Shown: positions 23,650 through 29,737 of the stretch, piece after piece
Layout: every line of letters starts with the position of its first letter
Position numbering within the stretch: position 1 is the first letter of the stretch
Source: a virus
Reading direction: 5' to 3' (one strand)
DNA length: 64,000 bases
Virus record (IMG/VR): IMGVR_UViG_3300047319_000185
Coordinates: 48,631 to 112,630 of that record
Program-made: the position numbers and the translations under genes
The notes under the pieces: model-generated
The model's input: the letters and a program-made list of their open reading frames with translations, nothing else
Told to the model about the DNA's origin: nothing
Database searches by the model: none

Positions 23650-23722
23650 AGCCTTATCAGGGAGTCGAACCCTGTCTCTCTCCGTACCAAGGAGAAGTGC
23701 TAACCATAGTCACTAATAAGGC
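23650..23722 (-). tRNA. tRNA-Thr(GGT)
   Basis: The anticodon arm is TCTCC-TTGGTAC-GGAGA. Acceptor GCCTTAT/ATAAGGC is perfect, T-arm CAGGG-TTCGACT-CCCTG. Confidence 0.95.
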
Positions 23723-23775
23723 ATAACAGATTGAGTCTCTAGAGTTCCGTTTAACGGTGCCCTCTCTCTGCTTTC

Positions 23776-23829
23776 TTGTATGAAATCCAGCCCTGTGCTC
23801 CGGACGCTCTTTGCCCTTCATTCATACAA
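23776..23829 (-). ncRNA. Unexplained 54-nt stem-closed element (B)
   Basis: TTGTATGAA pairs with TTCATACAA to close 54 nt. The inside can form GTCC/GGGC-type hairpins. A GGAGCACAG(A)GGCT(T)GG stretch is shared with the minus strand near 20725. No tRNA arms were found. Confidence 0.4.
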
Positions 23830-23833
23830 TACG

Positions 23834-23904
23834 TACTCCGCCAGGGACTCGAACCCTGATCCCCAGATTAAGAGTCTGGTGCATCACCTTAATGCTTGCA
23901 GAGC
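23834..23904 (-). tRNA. tRNA-Lys(CTT)
   Basis: The anticodon arm is CCAGA-CTCTTAA-TCTGG, acceptor GCTCTGC/GCGGAGT with wobbles, T-arm CAGGG-TTCGAGT-CCCTG. Confidence 0.92.
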
Positions 23905-23942
23905 ATGTGAGTAGTTCTCGTAACACTACACCGTAGACGTTT

Positions 23943-23995
23943 ACTGAAGCCGATATCTATGGTTCATGTTAATTATTGGACTCAAAGTCTTCAGT
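23943..23995 (-). ncRNA. Unexplained 53-nt stem-closed element (F)
   Basis: ACTGAAG pairs with CTTCAGT. The inside holds a GACT-TTG-AGTC hairpin. It has the same size and plan as the elements at 19747, 23776 and 25781. Confidence 0.35.
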
Positions 23996-24031
23996 TACCG
24001 GAAATCCGTGACTCCTACTCAAAGCCATTGT

Positions 24032-24102
24032 GGAGCTACGGGGATTCGAACCCCGAATTCCTGCTTGCAAAACAGGCGTGTTGCCACTAACACTATAGCC
24101 CC
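24032..24102 (-). tRNA. tRNA-Ala(TGC)
   Basis: The anticodon loop is TTTGCAA. Acceptor GGGGCTA/TAGCTCC with a G-U pair, as is usual for Ala though not at the canonical G3-U70 check position. T-arm CGGGG-TTCGAAT-CCCCG. Confidence 0.93.
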
Positions 24103-24271
24103 AATGTGCCGTAAGGAGACCCCACTATCTCTGCGTGAGGTCACCAGGATGAGCCTTAGCCGAGAGATATTACGCATATCTCATCCCAGTAGGTTCCCTT
24201 ACTTGCGCGCCTTACCCTTAGCGTTTGCGCTTCCCTGATGTAGTCTAGCTTAGCAGATCAGGCTCTAAGAG
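24103..24271. other. 169-bp interval without gene; nested hairpins
   Basis: On the minus strand GTAAGGGAACC can pair with GGTCTCCTTAC, enclosing GGATGAG/CTCATCC and a perfect GAGATAT-GCGTA-ATATCTC hairpin; CCTGAT/ATCAGG and GCG-CAAA-CGC hairpins lie beside it. It may be a structured RNA or processing signal. No tRNA seen. Confidence 0.4.
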
Positions 24272-24673
24272 TCAATCTCGCCAGACCCAGCCAGATCGGT
24301 GTACTTCAGCATCACGTTCATGCTTCTCGATCTCATCTGCTGGAATTACCAGAATGTCATCCTGTAGCAGATACTGCTCCAACGTAGTATACGTATAGGT
24401 ATAGCTTCCGAATATGCGTGCAGATTCGATATACTCGTTACCTTCATAGCCGCACCCACGCTCATAAGCAGTAGCTTCTCTCAAGGAGTCGCTTTGAGTA
24501 ATGGAATAGTCTTCACCACAGCAAGAACACGTTACGTTATTCGGGTCATGGCCAAAACGGCTGTAGAAGACAGAGGTAGCTTGATTCTCTGGAGCCTCAA
24601 TGTAGATGTACTGATATGGAGACTCCTTGGTTCCACCACCAGAATGCATATCCATAAACTGTGTCCACACCAT
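24272..24673 (-). CDS. Hypothetical protein with CxCC zinc-type motif
   Basis: A 133-residue acidic protein starting MVWTQFMDMHSGGG; the start is set by AGGAGG five bases upstream. Contains TCSCCGEDYSIT, resembling half of a zinc knuckle, and Tyr-rich SYTYTYTTLEQYLL. Function unknown; expressed within the tRNA array. Confidence 0.6.
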   Translation of the reverse strand: MVWTQFMDMHSGGGTKESPYQYIYIEAPENQATSVFYSRFGHDPNNVTCSCCGEDYSITQSDSLREATAYERGCGYEGNEYIESARIFGSYTYTYTTLEQYLLQDDILVIPADEIEKHERDAEVHRSGWVWRD

Positions 24674-24760
24674 ATTGCCTCCTATATCGTGGTACGTCAT
24701 TAGGTAAAAATAAACTCCACCAGTATTTCTACGGTGGAGAGGATTAAGTTAATGATAGAT

Positions 24761-24832
24761 CGTAGCATACCGGACTCGAACCGGTGCGACGGACCAGTAA
24801 CGATCCGTACTCTACCTCTGAGTTAATACTAC
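24761..24832 (-). tRNA. tRNA with 8-nt anticodon loop, probably Val(TAC)-like
   Basis: Acceptor GTAGTAT/ATGCTAC, D-arm and T-arm (ACCGG-TTCGAGT-CCGGT) are all sound. The anticodon stem ACGGAT/GTCCGT closes an 8-nt loop CGTTACTG. With U33 before it the likely anticodon is TAC. Expanded loops of this kind are known from +1 frameshift suppressor tRNAs. Confidence 0.7.
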
Positions 24833-24863
24833 GAGACTGAATTGACTGTCTCGACCTATCAAG

Positions 24864-24939
24864 CTCTCACGACTGGAATCGAACCAGTAGGGGGACGGTT
24901 TAACAGACCGTTGCAACTGCCAATAGCTGCCCCGTGAGA
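24864..24939 (-). tRNA. tRNA-Asn(GTT)
   Basis: The anticodon arm is ACGGT-CTGTTAA-ACCGT. Acceptor TCTCACG/CGTGAGA perfect, discriminator G, T-arm ACTGG-TTCGATT-CCAGT. Confidence 0.94.
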
Positions 24940-25016
24940 ATAAACCCTAACCACAAGGGGAAGGGTGTGTTATCAGCTCAACAAGAGTATCAGGTACCTC
25001 TTCTCTCGTCAAGCAG

Positions 25017-25084
25017 CAGGGTATGTAGGGATTGAACCTACCAAGAAAGCTTTTGGAGAGCGATCTCCTCCCAGAGGATACCCT
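25017..25084 (-). tRNA. tRNA-Trp(CCA)
   Basis: Anticodon loop CTCCAAA, acceptor AGGGTAT/ATACCCT with discriminator G, T-arm GTAGG-TTCAATC-CCTAC. Two mismatches lie at the base of the anticodon stem. Confidence 0.88.
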
Positions 25085-25131
25085 ATCGCGGTTCCGTTGT
25101 GTAATCGGACAACGGTTTCCTAAAACCTGCG

Positions 25132-25215
25132 TAGCCCTTATCGGATTCGAACCGATACGTCACAAGGACACTGGTTCCTAAGACCAGCGCGTCTGCCAGA
25201 TTCCGCCAAAAGGCC
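25132..25215 (-). tRNA. tRNA-Leu(TAG)
   Basis: The anticodon arm is CTGGT-CTTAGGA-ACCAG. Class II with a long variable arm. Acceptor GGCCTTT/AAGGGCT, T-arm ATCGG-TTCGAAT-CCGAT. Confidence 0.94.
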
Positions 25216-25220
25216 ATACG

Positions 25221-25646
25221 TTAGCTTATTAAGTTATGGACATAATGAGAAGCTTCATAGTCTGAAGCAGAGGCATTATGTATTCCGCCATGTCCTCTAT
25301 GATGCTTACTGCACAAGAACATGAAGTTCTCGTCAGATTCTACCCAAGCCCCGATTTCATCAGGATTTGAGATACCGGGAAAGTCTCTTTCAAGGTAGGT
25401 TAAGTCTACACCCTGCTGCATACTGAATTCAACATGTGCGTGGTGAAGTTCTAGTCCTCCGACACATTCTGCTGTATCCCCGCCACGTCTCAGCGCGAAA
25501 TCACAAACTGCTGTGTCTACATGAGTCTTGCGGTAATGGTTAAAATCCTTGTAATGCGGATCATCTGTACGAGCTGGGTGAGCAGGAAACGCTACAGTGT
25601 AGTGCTTAGTCTCTGCTTGACTGTGTGCGTTTACTATCTTACCCAT
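25221..25646 (-). CDS. HNH-type endonuclease
   Basis: A 141-residue protein. A histidine pair LELHHAHVEF and a later FLCSKHHRGHGGIHNAS form an HNH/McrA-like nuclease site; a single Cys (VCDFALRRGG) stands upstream. AAGGAG precedes the ATG. It is placed between tRNA-Leu genes, like other homing endonucleases here. Confidence 0.75.
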   Translation of the reverse strand: MGKIVNAHSQAETKHYTVAFPAHPARTDDPHYKDFNHYRKTHVDTAVCDFALRRGGDTAECVGGLELHHAHVEFSMQQGVDLTYLERDFPGISNPDEIGAWVESDENFMFLCSKHHRGHGGIHNASASDYEASHYVHNLIS

Positions 25647-25666
25647 GTTGCTCCTTGTATGTCAAG

Positions 25667-25739
25667 TAGTCCTTGTCGGATTCGAACCGACACTGCGCAG
25701 GACTTAAATCTGCTGCCTCTACCATTGGGCTAAAGGACC
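25667..25739 (-). tRNA. tRNA-Leu(TAA), class I
   Basis: Anticodon loop TTTAAGT gives TAA, reading UUA. It has a short variable region, unlike cellular class II leucine tRNAs. Acceptor GGTCCTT/AAGGACT, T-arm GTCGG-TTCGAAT-CCGAC. One mismatch closes the anticodon loop. Confidence 0.82.
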
Positions 25740-25780
25740 ATTCGCACAATCCATCTTTTCAGGGTTCAGGCTTTGTGCTG

Positions 25781-25834
25781 TGCTAAGTCGGGCTGCCCCT
25801 CCATTGCCCTGACTGTGGCTTGCGTTACTTAGCA
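25781..25834 (-). ncRNA. Unexplained 54-nt stem-closed element (C)
   Basis: TGCTAAGT pairs with ACTTAGCA to close 54 nt, with an inner GGGC/GCCC stem. It lies between the two class I leucine tRNAs. No anticodon or T-arm. Confidence 0.4.
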
Positions 25835-25837
25835 GTG

Positions 25838-25910
25838 TACTCCAGGTCGGATTCGAACCGACAACTCTTCGTTTTTGAGACGAAGTCCTCTACCATTGGG
25901 ATACTGGAGC
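25838..25910 (-). tRNA. tRNA-Leu(CAA), class I
   Basis: The anticodon arm is TTCGT-CTCAAAA-ACGAA. Short variable region and a D-arm nearly identical to the Leu(TAA) gene (CCCAATGGTAGAGG), so the two probably come from a duplication. Acceptor GCTCCAG/CTGGAGT. Confidence 0.88.
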
Positions 25911-26100
25911 ATAAGTGACGATTCCGGATTAGCATCCGGGAGCCACTACACAGGTCTTTAGCTTTTAGTCGGTTCAATGCTGTACAAGTAGTGTACCCCG
26001 GAAGTACCTTTGTTGTAAAGCTGTCCGTGCCAGGAGTTACTGTGCAGAACCTAAAGATGGGTTTGGTAACTTATTAGTCCCATCCAACCCATCTAGTTGC
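25911..26100. other. 190-bp interval without gene; hairpins
   Basis: No tRNA or clear coding frame. A hairpin AGTGGC-CCGGAT/ATCCGG-GTCACT is formed near 25918-25955, a CACTAC/GTAGTG pair spans about 50 nt beside it, and AGATGGGTT/AACCCATCT (26055-26094) lies directly after the 29-residue gene and may end its transcript. Confidence 0.4.
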
Positions 26101-26190
26101 TTACTTTTGCTCAGTTGCCTTGTACAACTTTACTAAAGCTGTTACAAATAACACAACTGCTGTCGCCTGGTTAAGCTGCTTTGTGGTCAT
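26101..26190 (-). CDS. 29-residue membrane micro-protein
   Basis: MTTKQLNQ followed by a hydrophobic ATAVVLFVTALVKLY segment and a polar tail. AAAGGAG lies 8 nt before the ATG. It is a plausible single-span membrane peptide; function unknown. Confidence 0.55.
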   Translation of the reverse strand: MTTKQLNQATAVVLFVTALVKLYKATEQK

Positions 26191-26211
26191 GAAGCATACT
26201 CCTTTCGTTAT

Positions 26212-26742
26212 CTAGTAGGATATACCTGCTGCGTAACGAAGTCTACGAGCATGTCTTCCTTTCCCTTTGTTCTTACTTTTGTAAGTATCTAGTTGACTGT
26301 CACAGTTAGGACAGACAAGACGAAGATTGCTCCGCCAATTATTTTCTGAATTACCGTCAATATGGTCTAACACGAAGACTATAGGAAGTTCATTCCACAT
26401 AGTTCCATTTAAGCAGATACAGCATTTACTATGCTGCTCAGCAAGGATATATAGACGTATTGGATCATTCTGACTAGTACCTGGAGCTACTGAACCCTCT
26501 GCCAACCACTGATCTAACCTAGTTTTAACTCTATGCGCATTTGCACAGCTAGTAGAGCAATATTTTACTTGGATGTCATTTAACTCTTTAGTACAGTAAA
26601 AACAGCTATCGTAACGAATTTTAGTACCTAAAATCTGATTTCTTCTCACGCCTTGATTATTAACTGTTGCTGCACAAGAACGTGAACAAAATTTAGGATT
26701 TTTAGTTTGGTTTAAACATGATGGATTCTTACAAGTATTCAT
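26212..26742 (-). CDS. HNH endonuclease with N-terminal zinc fingers
   Basis: A 176-residue protein. Two zinc modules (CKNPSC...FCSRSCA and CFYCTKE...KYCSTSCANAH) precede an HNH core: SKCCICL, then FVLDHIDGNSENNWRSNLRLVCPNCDSQ. This is the common phage HNH group with the 'DHxDGxxxNN...NLRxxCPNC' motif. It has a weak ribosome site. Likely a homing endonuclease. Confidence 0.92.
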   Translation of the reverse strand: MNTCKNPSCLNQTKNPKFCSRSCAATVNNQGVRRNQILGTKIRYDSCFYCTKELNDIQVKYCSTSCANAHRVKTRLDQWLAEGSVAPGTSQNDPIRLYILAEQHSKCCICLNGTMWNELPIVFVLDHIDGNSENNWRSNLRLVCPNCDSQLDTYKSKNKGKGRHARRLRYAAGISY

Positions 26743-26770
26743 AGTGTAAGCATACCATATTCGAACCTAG

Positions 26771-26844
26771 AGCCGGTAGGGGGAATCGAACCCAACCTAA
26801 ATCCGCTTTACAAGAGCGGTGCATCGCCATTATGCTTTACCGGC
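26771..26844 (-). tRNA. tRNA-Thr(TGT)
   Basis: The anticodon arm is CCGCT-CTTGTAA-AGCGG. Acceptor GCCGGTA/TACCGGC perfect. The T-stem has mismatches (TTGGG-TTCGATT-CCCCC). Confidence 0.9.
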
Positions 26845-26916
26845 AAGTGCTACTATATCAGGTTAGTAGCCAACCTGTCAAACAACAGCGGAAGGAGGAA
26901 CACTGTTGTCTAACTA

Positions 26917-27204
26917 TTAGGAAGTTCCGGAAGCCGTAACAACCCAGTCTGTGATTGCATTAAGAGTAAAGTCAATAGGCTTTGCAAAAGCGTTTCCGCT
27001 TAGGTACACAGTCCAAAGACCATCTGTTCCACCAGCGCCAGGAGCTACAGGAGCCTGAACAACAGATGTAACTGTTGGATAGCCAAGACCAGTAGCTGGA
27101 ACAGGCTGCACGTAGCAGTGACCGTCAGCAGCAGCTACGAAAGCAACAGCGGTTCCGACAGTCAGAGCATTTACTCTAGTTGGTGCGTTATAAGTGATTG
27201 CCAT
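26917..27204 (-). CDS. Beta-rich small protein, virion-like composition
   Basis: A 95-residue protein (MAITYNAPTRVNALTVGTAV) rich in Ala, Thr, Val and Gly with one Cys. The composition recalls the small virion proteins at 9438-10736, but it lies in the tRNA array. GAAAGG is 7 nt before the ATG. An AT-rich stretch with GATAAT (about 27255) upstream could be its own -10 box. Confidence 0.6.
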   Translation of the reverse strand: MAITYNAPTRVNALTVGTAVAFVAAADGHCYVQPVPATGLGYPTVTSVVQAPVAPGAGGTDGLWTVYLSGNAFAKPIDFTLNAITDWVVTASGTS

Positions 27205-27286
27205 TTTTGAGCCTTTCATGAAAGAACTATATTTAGTTCGCTATAGCCCTATTATCGTATCATGAAAGGTCATTTAATTCTTAACG

Positions 27287-27358
27287 TACCCCCGGAGGGA
27301 ATTGAACCCTCTCTTCAGGCTTGAAAGGCCAGTGTACTAACCAATATACTACGGGGAC
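27287..27358 (-). tRNA. tRNA-Glu(TTC)
   Basis: Anticodon loop CTTTCAA, acceptor GTCCCCG/CGGGGGT, T-arm GAGGG-TTCAATT-CCCTC. One T-T mismatch in the anticodon stem. Confidence 0.92.
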
Positions 27359-27361
27359 AAA

Positions 27362-27595
27362 AACCCTACCAGTCCCGGAGAACGGTAGGGAACAATCTCG
27401 GCAAGGGAACAGTAGTGCCTGCTTCGAATCAGGGACTGTTGGTGCCTTGCTGAGTATAAATAGTCCTTAGGGTTACCCATCCCTTAACTACACTGAATGG
27501 TTGATCACAGGCAGCTTATCTCATTTCAGCTAGCGAGACCGGATGTGGCTTCAGCTCATCCCGCAATCTCTTGAGACCTGTGAGGGTAACAAACG
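27362..27595. other. 234-bp interval with several long hairpins
   Basis: CCCTACC/GGTAGGG (27365-27391) is followed by a 60-nt near-perfect hairpin (27397-27456: GAG, GCAAGG, AACAGT and CCTG blocks each pair with their partners around a TTCGAA-containing loop). A CACAGG/CCTGTG pair closes a further multi-hairpin segment (about 27507-27585). No canonical tRNA. Confidence 0.45.
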
Positions 27596-27669
27596 TACTC
27601 CGTACGGGGCTCGAACCCGTAATCTCTTCCTTGAGAGGGAAGTGACTTAACCACTTTGTCCAACGGAGC
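27596..27669 (-). tRNA. tRNA-Glu(CTC)
   Basis: The anticodon arm is CTTCC-CTCTCAA-GGAAG. Acceptor GCTCCGT/ACGGAGT, T-arm ACGGG-TTCGAGC-CCCGT. Confidence 0.93.
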
Positions 27670-27672
27670 ATA

Positions 27673-27825
27673 TTACTTATTTCTTAGACTGTCTACTACT
27701 TTGCGCTGATCCCTGATCTTTGTGGTCAAGGCCTGTCGTTGTGCACTCTGCTTCACAGTACGCAATTCTTGCATCATCTCATGAAGTTTGTCAAGTGCGT
27801 CCTTGTATTCCTGACTGAAGCCCAT
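27673..27825 (-). CDS. 50-residue helical protein
   Basis: MGFSQEYKDALDKLHEMMQELR... an uninterrupted charged helix, probably a coiled coil. GAGGAG is 12 nt before the ATG inside the previous gene, whose stop is 1 bp away. Function unknown. Confidence 0.55.
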   Translation of the reverse strand: MGFSQEYKDALDKLHEMMQELRTVKQSAQRQALTTKIRDQRKVVDSLRNK

Positions 27826-27826
27826 A

Positions 27827-27985
27827 TTACTTGTGTCTCCTCAGAAGTTCAGTATTGATCTGATCGATTTCTCGTTCAATGAACTTCTTACGTTGTTTTG
27901 ACAGTCCACCCTGCTTGATGATGTCCTGTCTTAGTTTTAGATAGCCTTTTAACTGTTCACTTGTTTTAGACTCTAAGTGTTCCAT
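27827..27985 (-). CDS. 52-residue helical protein starting at a tRNA 3' end
   Basis: MEHLESKTSEQLKGYLKLRQ... is charged and helical like its neighbour, and both may form a pair of coiled coils. The ATG lies 1 bp past the discriminator base of tRNA-Asp, with no room for a ribosome site, so 3' processing of the tRNA would create an almost leaderless mRNA. Confidence 0.5.
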   Translation of the reverse strand: MEHLESKTSEQLKGYLKLRQDIIKQGGLSKQRKKFIEREIDQINTELLRRHK

Positions 27986-27986
27986 G

Positions 27987-28058
27987 CGCCCACGACGGTA
28001 TTCGAAACCGCCCTTGCAGCTTGACAGGCTACCGTGCTAACCACTACACTACGCGAGC
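27987..28058 (-). tRNA. tRNA-Asp(GTC)
   Basis: The anticodon arm is GTAGC-CTGTCAA-GCTGC, acceptor GCTCGCG/CGTGGGC with wobbles, discriminator G as expected for Asp. T-arm GGCGG-TTTCGAAT-ACCGT has a slightly enlarged loop. Confidence 0.88.
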
Positions 28059-28083
28059 AAAGTTGCTTTCGCAACCGATTAAG

Positions 28084-28392
28084 TTATTCTGGCCAGCTAA
28101 TATTGGGATACTGCTCAACTGCTGTGCCATCTCGTACTATTACCCTTGACATGTCTGGAGATTCTTCTCCATGTCTCAGGACTATCAAGAAGTTGTTAGG
28201 ATAAGCATATGCTAACTGCTGTAGGTCTGTCAACCAGTCATACCACTTAGCACAGTCATATCCGCTTACTTGGCCCTCATAATCTTCCCAACCAGGAGAT
28301 CCCCAGCCATACTGCTTATCAGCGTTGTTGAGAACATCCTTGATATCAGGAATATCTGTATCTACTACTTCGAAAGTAGAGTAATAACCCAT
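28084..28392 (-). CDS. Hypothetical acidic protein in the tRNA array
   Basis: A 102-residue protein starting MGYYSTFEVVDTDIPD; the start is chosen for the GGAGG 6 nt upstream. Trp- and Tyr-rich (KQYGWGSPGWEDYEG, DCAKWYDWLTDLQQLAY). It resembles small 'yhhW-like' acidic phage proteins in composition only. No function assigned. Confidence 0.6.
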   Translation of the reverse strand: MGYYSTFEVVDTDIPDIKDVLNNADKQYGWGSPGWEDYEGQVSGYDCAKWYDWLTDLQQLAYAYPNNFLIVLRHGEESPDMSRVIVRDGTAVEQYPNISWPE

Positions 28393-28416
28393 AGTTGCCT
28401 CCATAGATTGTAAAAG

Positions 28417-28487
28417 CTCCCCCACCAGGGCTCGAACCTAGACTCCGAGAGCCAAAGGCTCGTGTGCTGCCATTACACTAAAGGGGA
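28417..28487 (-). tRNA. tRNA-Gln(TTG)
   Basis: Anticodon loop CTTTGGC, acceptor TCCCCTT/TGGGGGA with one mismatch, T-arm CTAGG-TTCGAGC-CCTGG, discriminator G. Confidence 0.88.
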
Positions 28488-28491
28488 AAAG

Positions 28492-28562
28492 CTCTCCAAC
28501 CTGGATTCGAACCAAGTCCAGCGAATTCAGAGTCCGCGATGCTGCCGTTACACCATTGGAGA
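28492..28562 (-). tRNA. tRNA-Gln(CTG)
   Basis: The anticodon arm is GCGGA-CTCTGAA-TTCGC. Acceptor TCTCCAA/TTGGAGA perfect, discriminator G. Only 4 bp from tRNA-Gln(TTG). Confidence 0.93.
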
Positions 28563-28568
28563 ATAAGA

Positions 28569-28631
28569 GGGTCGCGTATTGGGACAATTCAAACCCAAGA
28601 ACCAATACCACCTACTCTAGGCGGGAAACCC
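28569..28631 (-). other. tRNA remnant or tRNA-like RNA
   Basis: GGGT...ACCC ends enclose a perfect CCGCCTA-GAG-TAGGTGG-type hairpin (one mismatch) and an ATTGG/CCAAT stem over a GGGTTTGAATTGTCCC T-arm-like part. There is no anticodon arm, so it is probably a decayed tRNA. Confidence 0.4.
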
Positions 28632-28637
28632 AGCAAG

Positions 28638-28710
28638 TACCGTATAGGAGACTCGAACTCCTTCGTTCACTTTGGAAGAGTGACATGCTGCCATTGAACA
28701 TCAATACGGC
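28638..28710 (-). tRNA. tRNA-Gly(TCC)
   Basis: The anticodon arm is TCACT-CTTCCAA-AGTGA. Acceptor GCCGTAT/ATACGGT, T-arm AGGAG-TTCGAGT-CTCCT. Confidence 0.94.
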
Positions 28711-28726
28711 ATTATTTAATTGTTGG

Positions 28727-28796
28727 TGGCGGAGCTTCGGAATCGCACCGAATTAACCCAGCTTATGAGACTGGTCGAGATAACTAACCTCCCGCC
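28727..28796 (-). tRNA. tRNA(CAT), Met- or Ile2-type, unusual T-loop
   Basis: The anticodon arm is CCAGT-CTCATAA-GCTGG. The T-arm is TTCGG-TGCGATT-CCGAA, with G in place of the second T. The acceptor GGCGGGA/CTCCGCC has a mismatch at its base. It lacks initiator features; lysidine-modified Ile2 is possible. Confidence 0.75.
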
Positions 28797-28801
28797 CGCA
28801 G

Positions 28802-28872
28802 TAGCTGATGACAGAATTGAACTGTCGTTGACGGCTTATGAAACCGTTGTTCTGCCATTGAACTAATCAGCC
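28802..28872 (-). tRNA. tRNA-Met(CAT), elongator-like
   Basis: The anticodon arm is ACGGT-TTCATAA-GCCGT, acceptor GGCTGAT/ATCAGCT, T-arm GACAG-TTCAATT-CTGTC. The first pair is G-U, not the C-A mismatch of an initiator. Confidence 0.88.
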
Positions 28873-28895
28873 ATCGGCTTATTCAGCCATAAAAC

Positions 28896-28994
28896 TTATA
28901 CTGAGGAGCCGAACTGCGCTACCTCAATCTTCTTACCATCAATAAGCTTCTCTACCTTAGCAGAGGCCTTAACGGTATTCAAAGGCTTACGCAT
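28896..28994 (-). CDS. 32-residue peptide gene
   Basis: MRKPLNTVKASAKVEKLIDGKKIEVAQFGSSV in short form; basic first half. AAGGAG lies 5 nt before the ATG. The longer frame upstream overlaps tRNA-Phe and is not used. Function unknown. Confidence 0.5.
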   Translation of the reverse strand: MRKPLNTVKASAKVEKLIDGKKIEVAQFGSSV

Positions 28995-29020
28995 ATCGTC
29001 TCCTTCTAGTTGTTGTAAAG

Positions 29021-29093
29021 TGTCCCCGACCGGGTTCGAACCGATGACCTGCGCAGCTTCAATGCGCCGCTCTACCAACTGAGCTACAGGGAC
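29021..29093 (-). tRNA. tRNA-Phe(GAA)
   Basis: The anticodon arm is GCGCA-TTGAAGC-TGCGC, acceptor GTCCCTG/CGGGGAC with a wobble, T-arm ATCGG-TTCGAAC-CCGGT. Confidence 0.93.
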
Positions 29094-29159
29094 AAACGAG
29101 TTACTTACTTGTATTTAGCATCGTATCTATTATGTGATTTGGTGATGTCTATACGTTGA

Positions 29160-29495
29160 TCATAACTCTAGTTTGCGTATGTGCGTTCGTGTCGCATGAC
29201 AGTTTGCACATACAAGATCACATTTAGCAACTTCTTCAAGAAGCGCCTTGATAGTACTTATCTTACCTGTTTCGGACACATTGACAAGTTTAATCTCGTC
29301 AGGTCGGTGATCGAACTGCATTACCCAATAAGGATATGCTACAGAGCAATCTAAACAGGGTTGCATATCCTTTAGCTCAAGAGTGATTCTGCGCATCTCA
29401 AGCTTTAAAGCTCTAGACCTTGCATAATACTTCTCTTTGTTAGCTTGGTAATGCTTCTTAGTGTACTCGCGTTGTTTTTCTTTAGAAAGTGTCAT
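29160..29495 (-). CDS. HNH endonuclease
   Basis: A 111-residue protein. A basic helical N-terminus (KEKQREYTKKHYQANKEKYY) leads to PCLDC, VMQFDHRP and LVCANCHATRTH, the HNH type also seen at 21843. It lies between tRNA-Phe and tRNA-Pro and is probably mobile. The ribosome site is weak. Confidence 0.87.
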   Translation of the reverse strand: MTLSKEKQREYTKKHYQANKEKYYARSRALKLEMRRITLELKDMQPCLDCSVAYPYWVMQFDHRPDEIKLVNVSETGKISTIKALLEEVAKCDLVCANCHATRTHIRKLEL

Positions 29496-29533
29496 ACTTC
29501 ATTGTATCAAATCTTTGTTAGAGATTTGAACCG

Positions 29534-29607
29534 TCTAGATGGCAGGATTTGAACCTGCGACCGCCCGAATCCAAGTCGGGTACGCTACCAAACTGCGCTA
29601 CATCTAG
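29534..29607 (-). tRNA. tRNA-Pro(TGG), copy 1
   Basis: The anticodon arm is CCCGA-CTTGGAT-TCGGG. Acceptor CTAGATG/CATCTAG perfect, T-arm GCAGG-TTCAAAT-CCTGC. Base 37 is A rather than the usual G of Pro tRNAs. Confidence 0.88.
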
Positions 29608-29619
29608 ATTAATACTACG

Positions 29620-29691
29620 TCGGGCACCCGAGAATCGAACTCGGTTTATCCTGTTCCCAAAACAGGCGGATTACCATCTTCCTCGTGCCCG
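29620..29691 (-). tRNA. tRNA-Pro(TGG), copy 2
   Basis: The anticodon arm is CCTGT-TTTGGGA-ACAGG with G37, acceptor CGGGCAC/GTGCCCG. This is the canonical proline form. It is the first tRNA of the array. Confidence 0.93.
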
Positions 29692-29696
29692 ATAGA

Positions 29697-29716
29697 GAGC
29701 TGACGTTAATCAGCTC
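29697..29716 (-). other. Leader hairpin before the tRNA array
   Basis: GAGCTGA/TCAGCTC with a 6-nt loop, between the promoter and the first tRNA. It may be a processing signal. Confidence 0.5.
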
Positions 29717-29737
29717 CCGTTGAAAGGAGGCAAGATC

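Noticed and set aside
18976-29691. Regularly spaced repeats with GTTCGA-type cores, possible CRISPR
   Set aside because: The repeated words are T-arms of tRNA genes. Spacing and sequence between them fit tRNAs, not a direct-repeat array.
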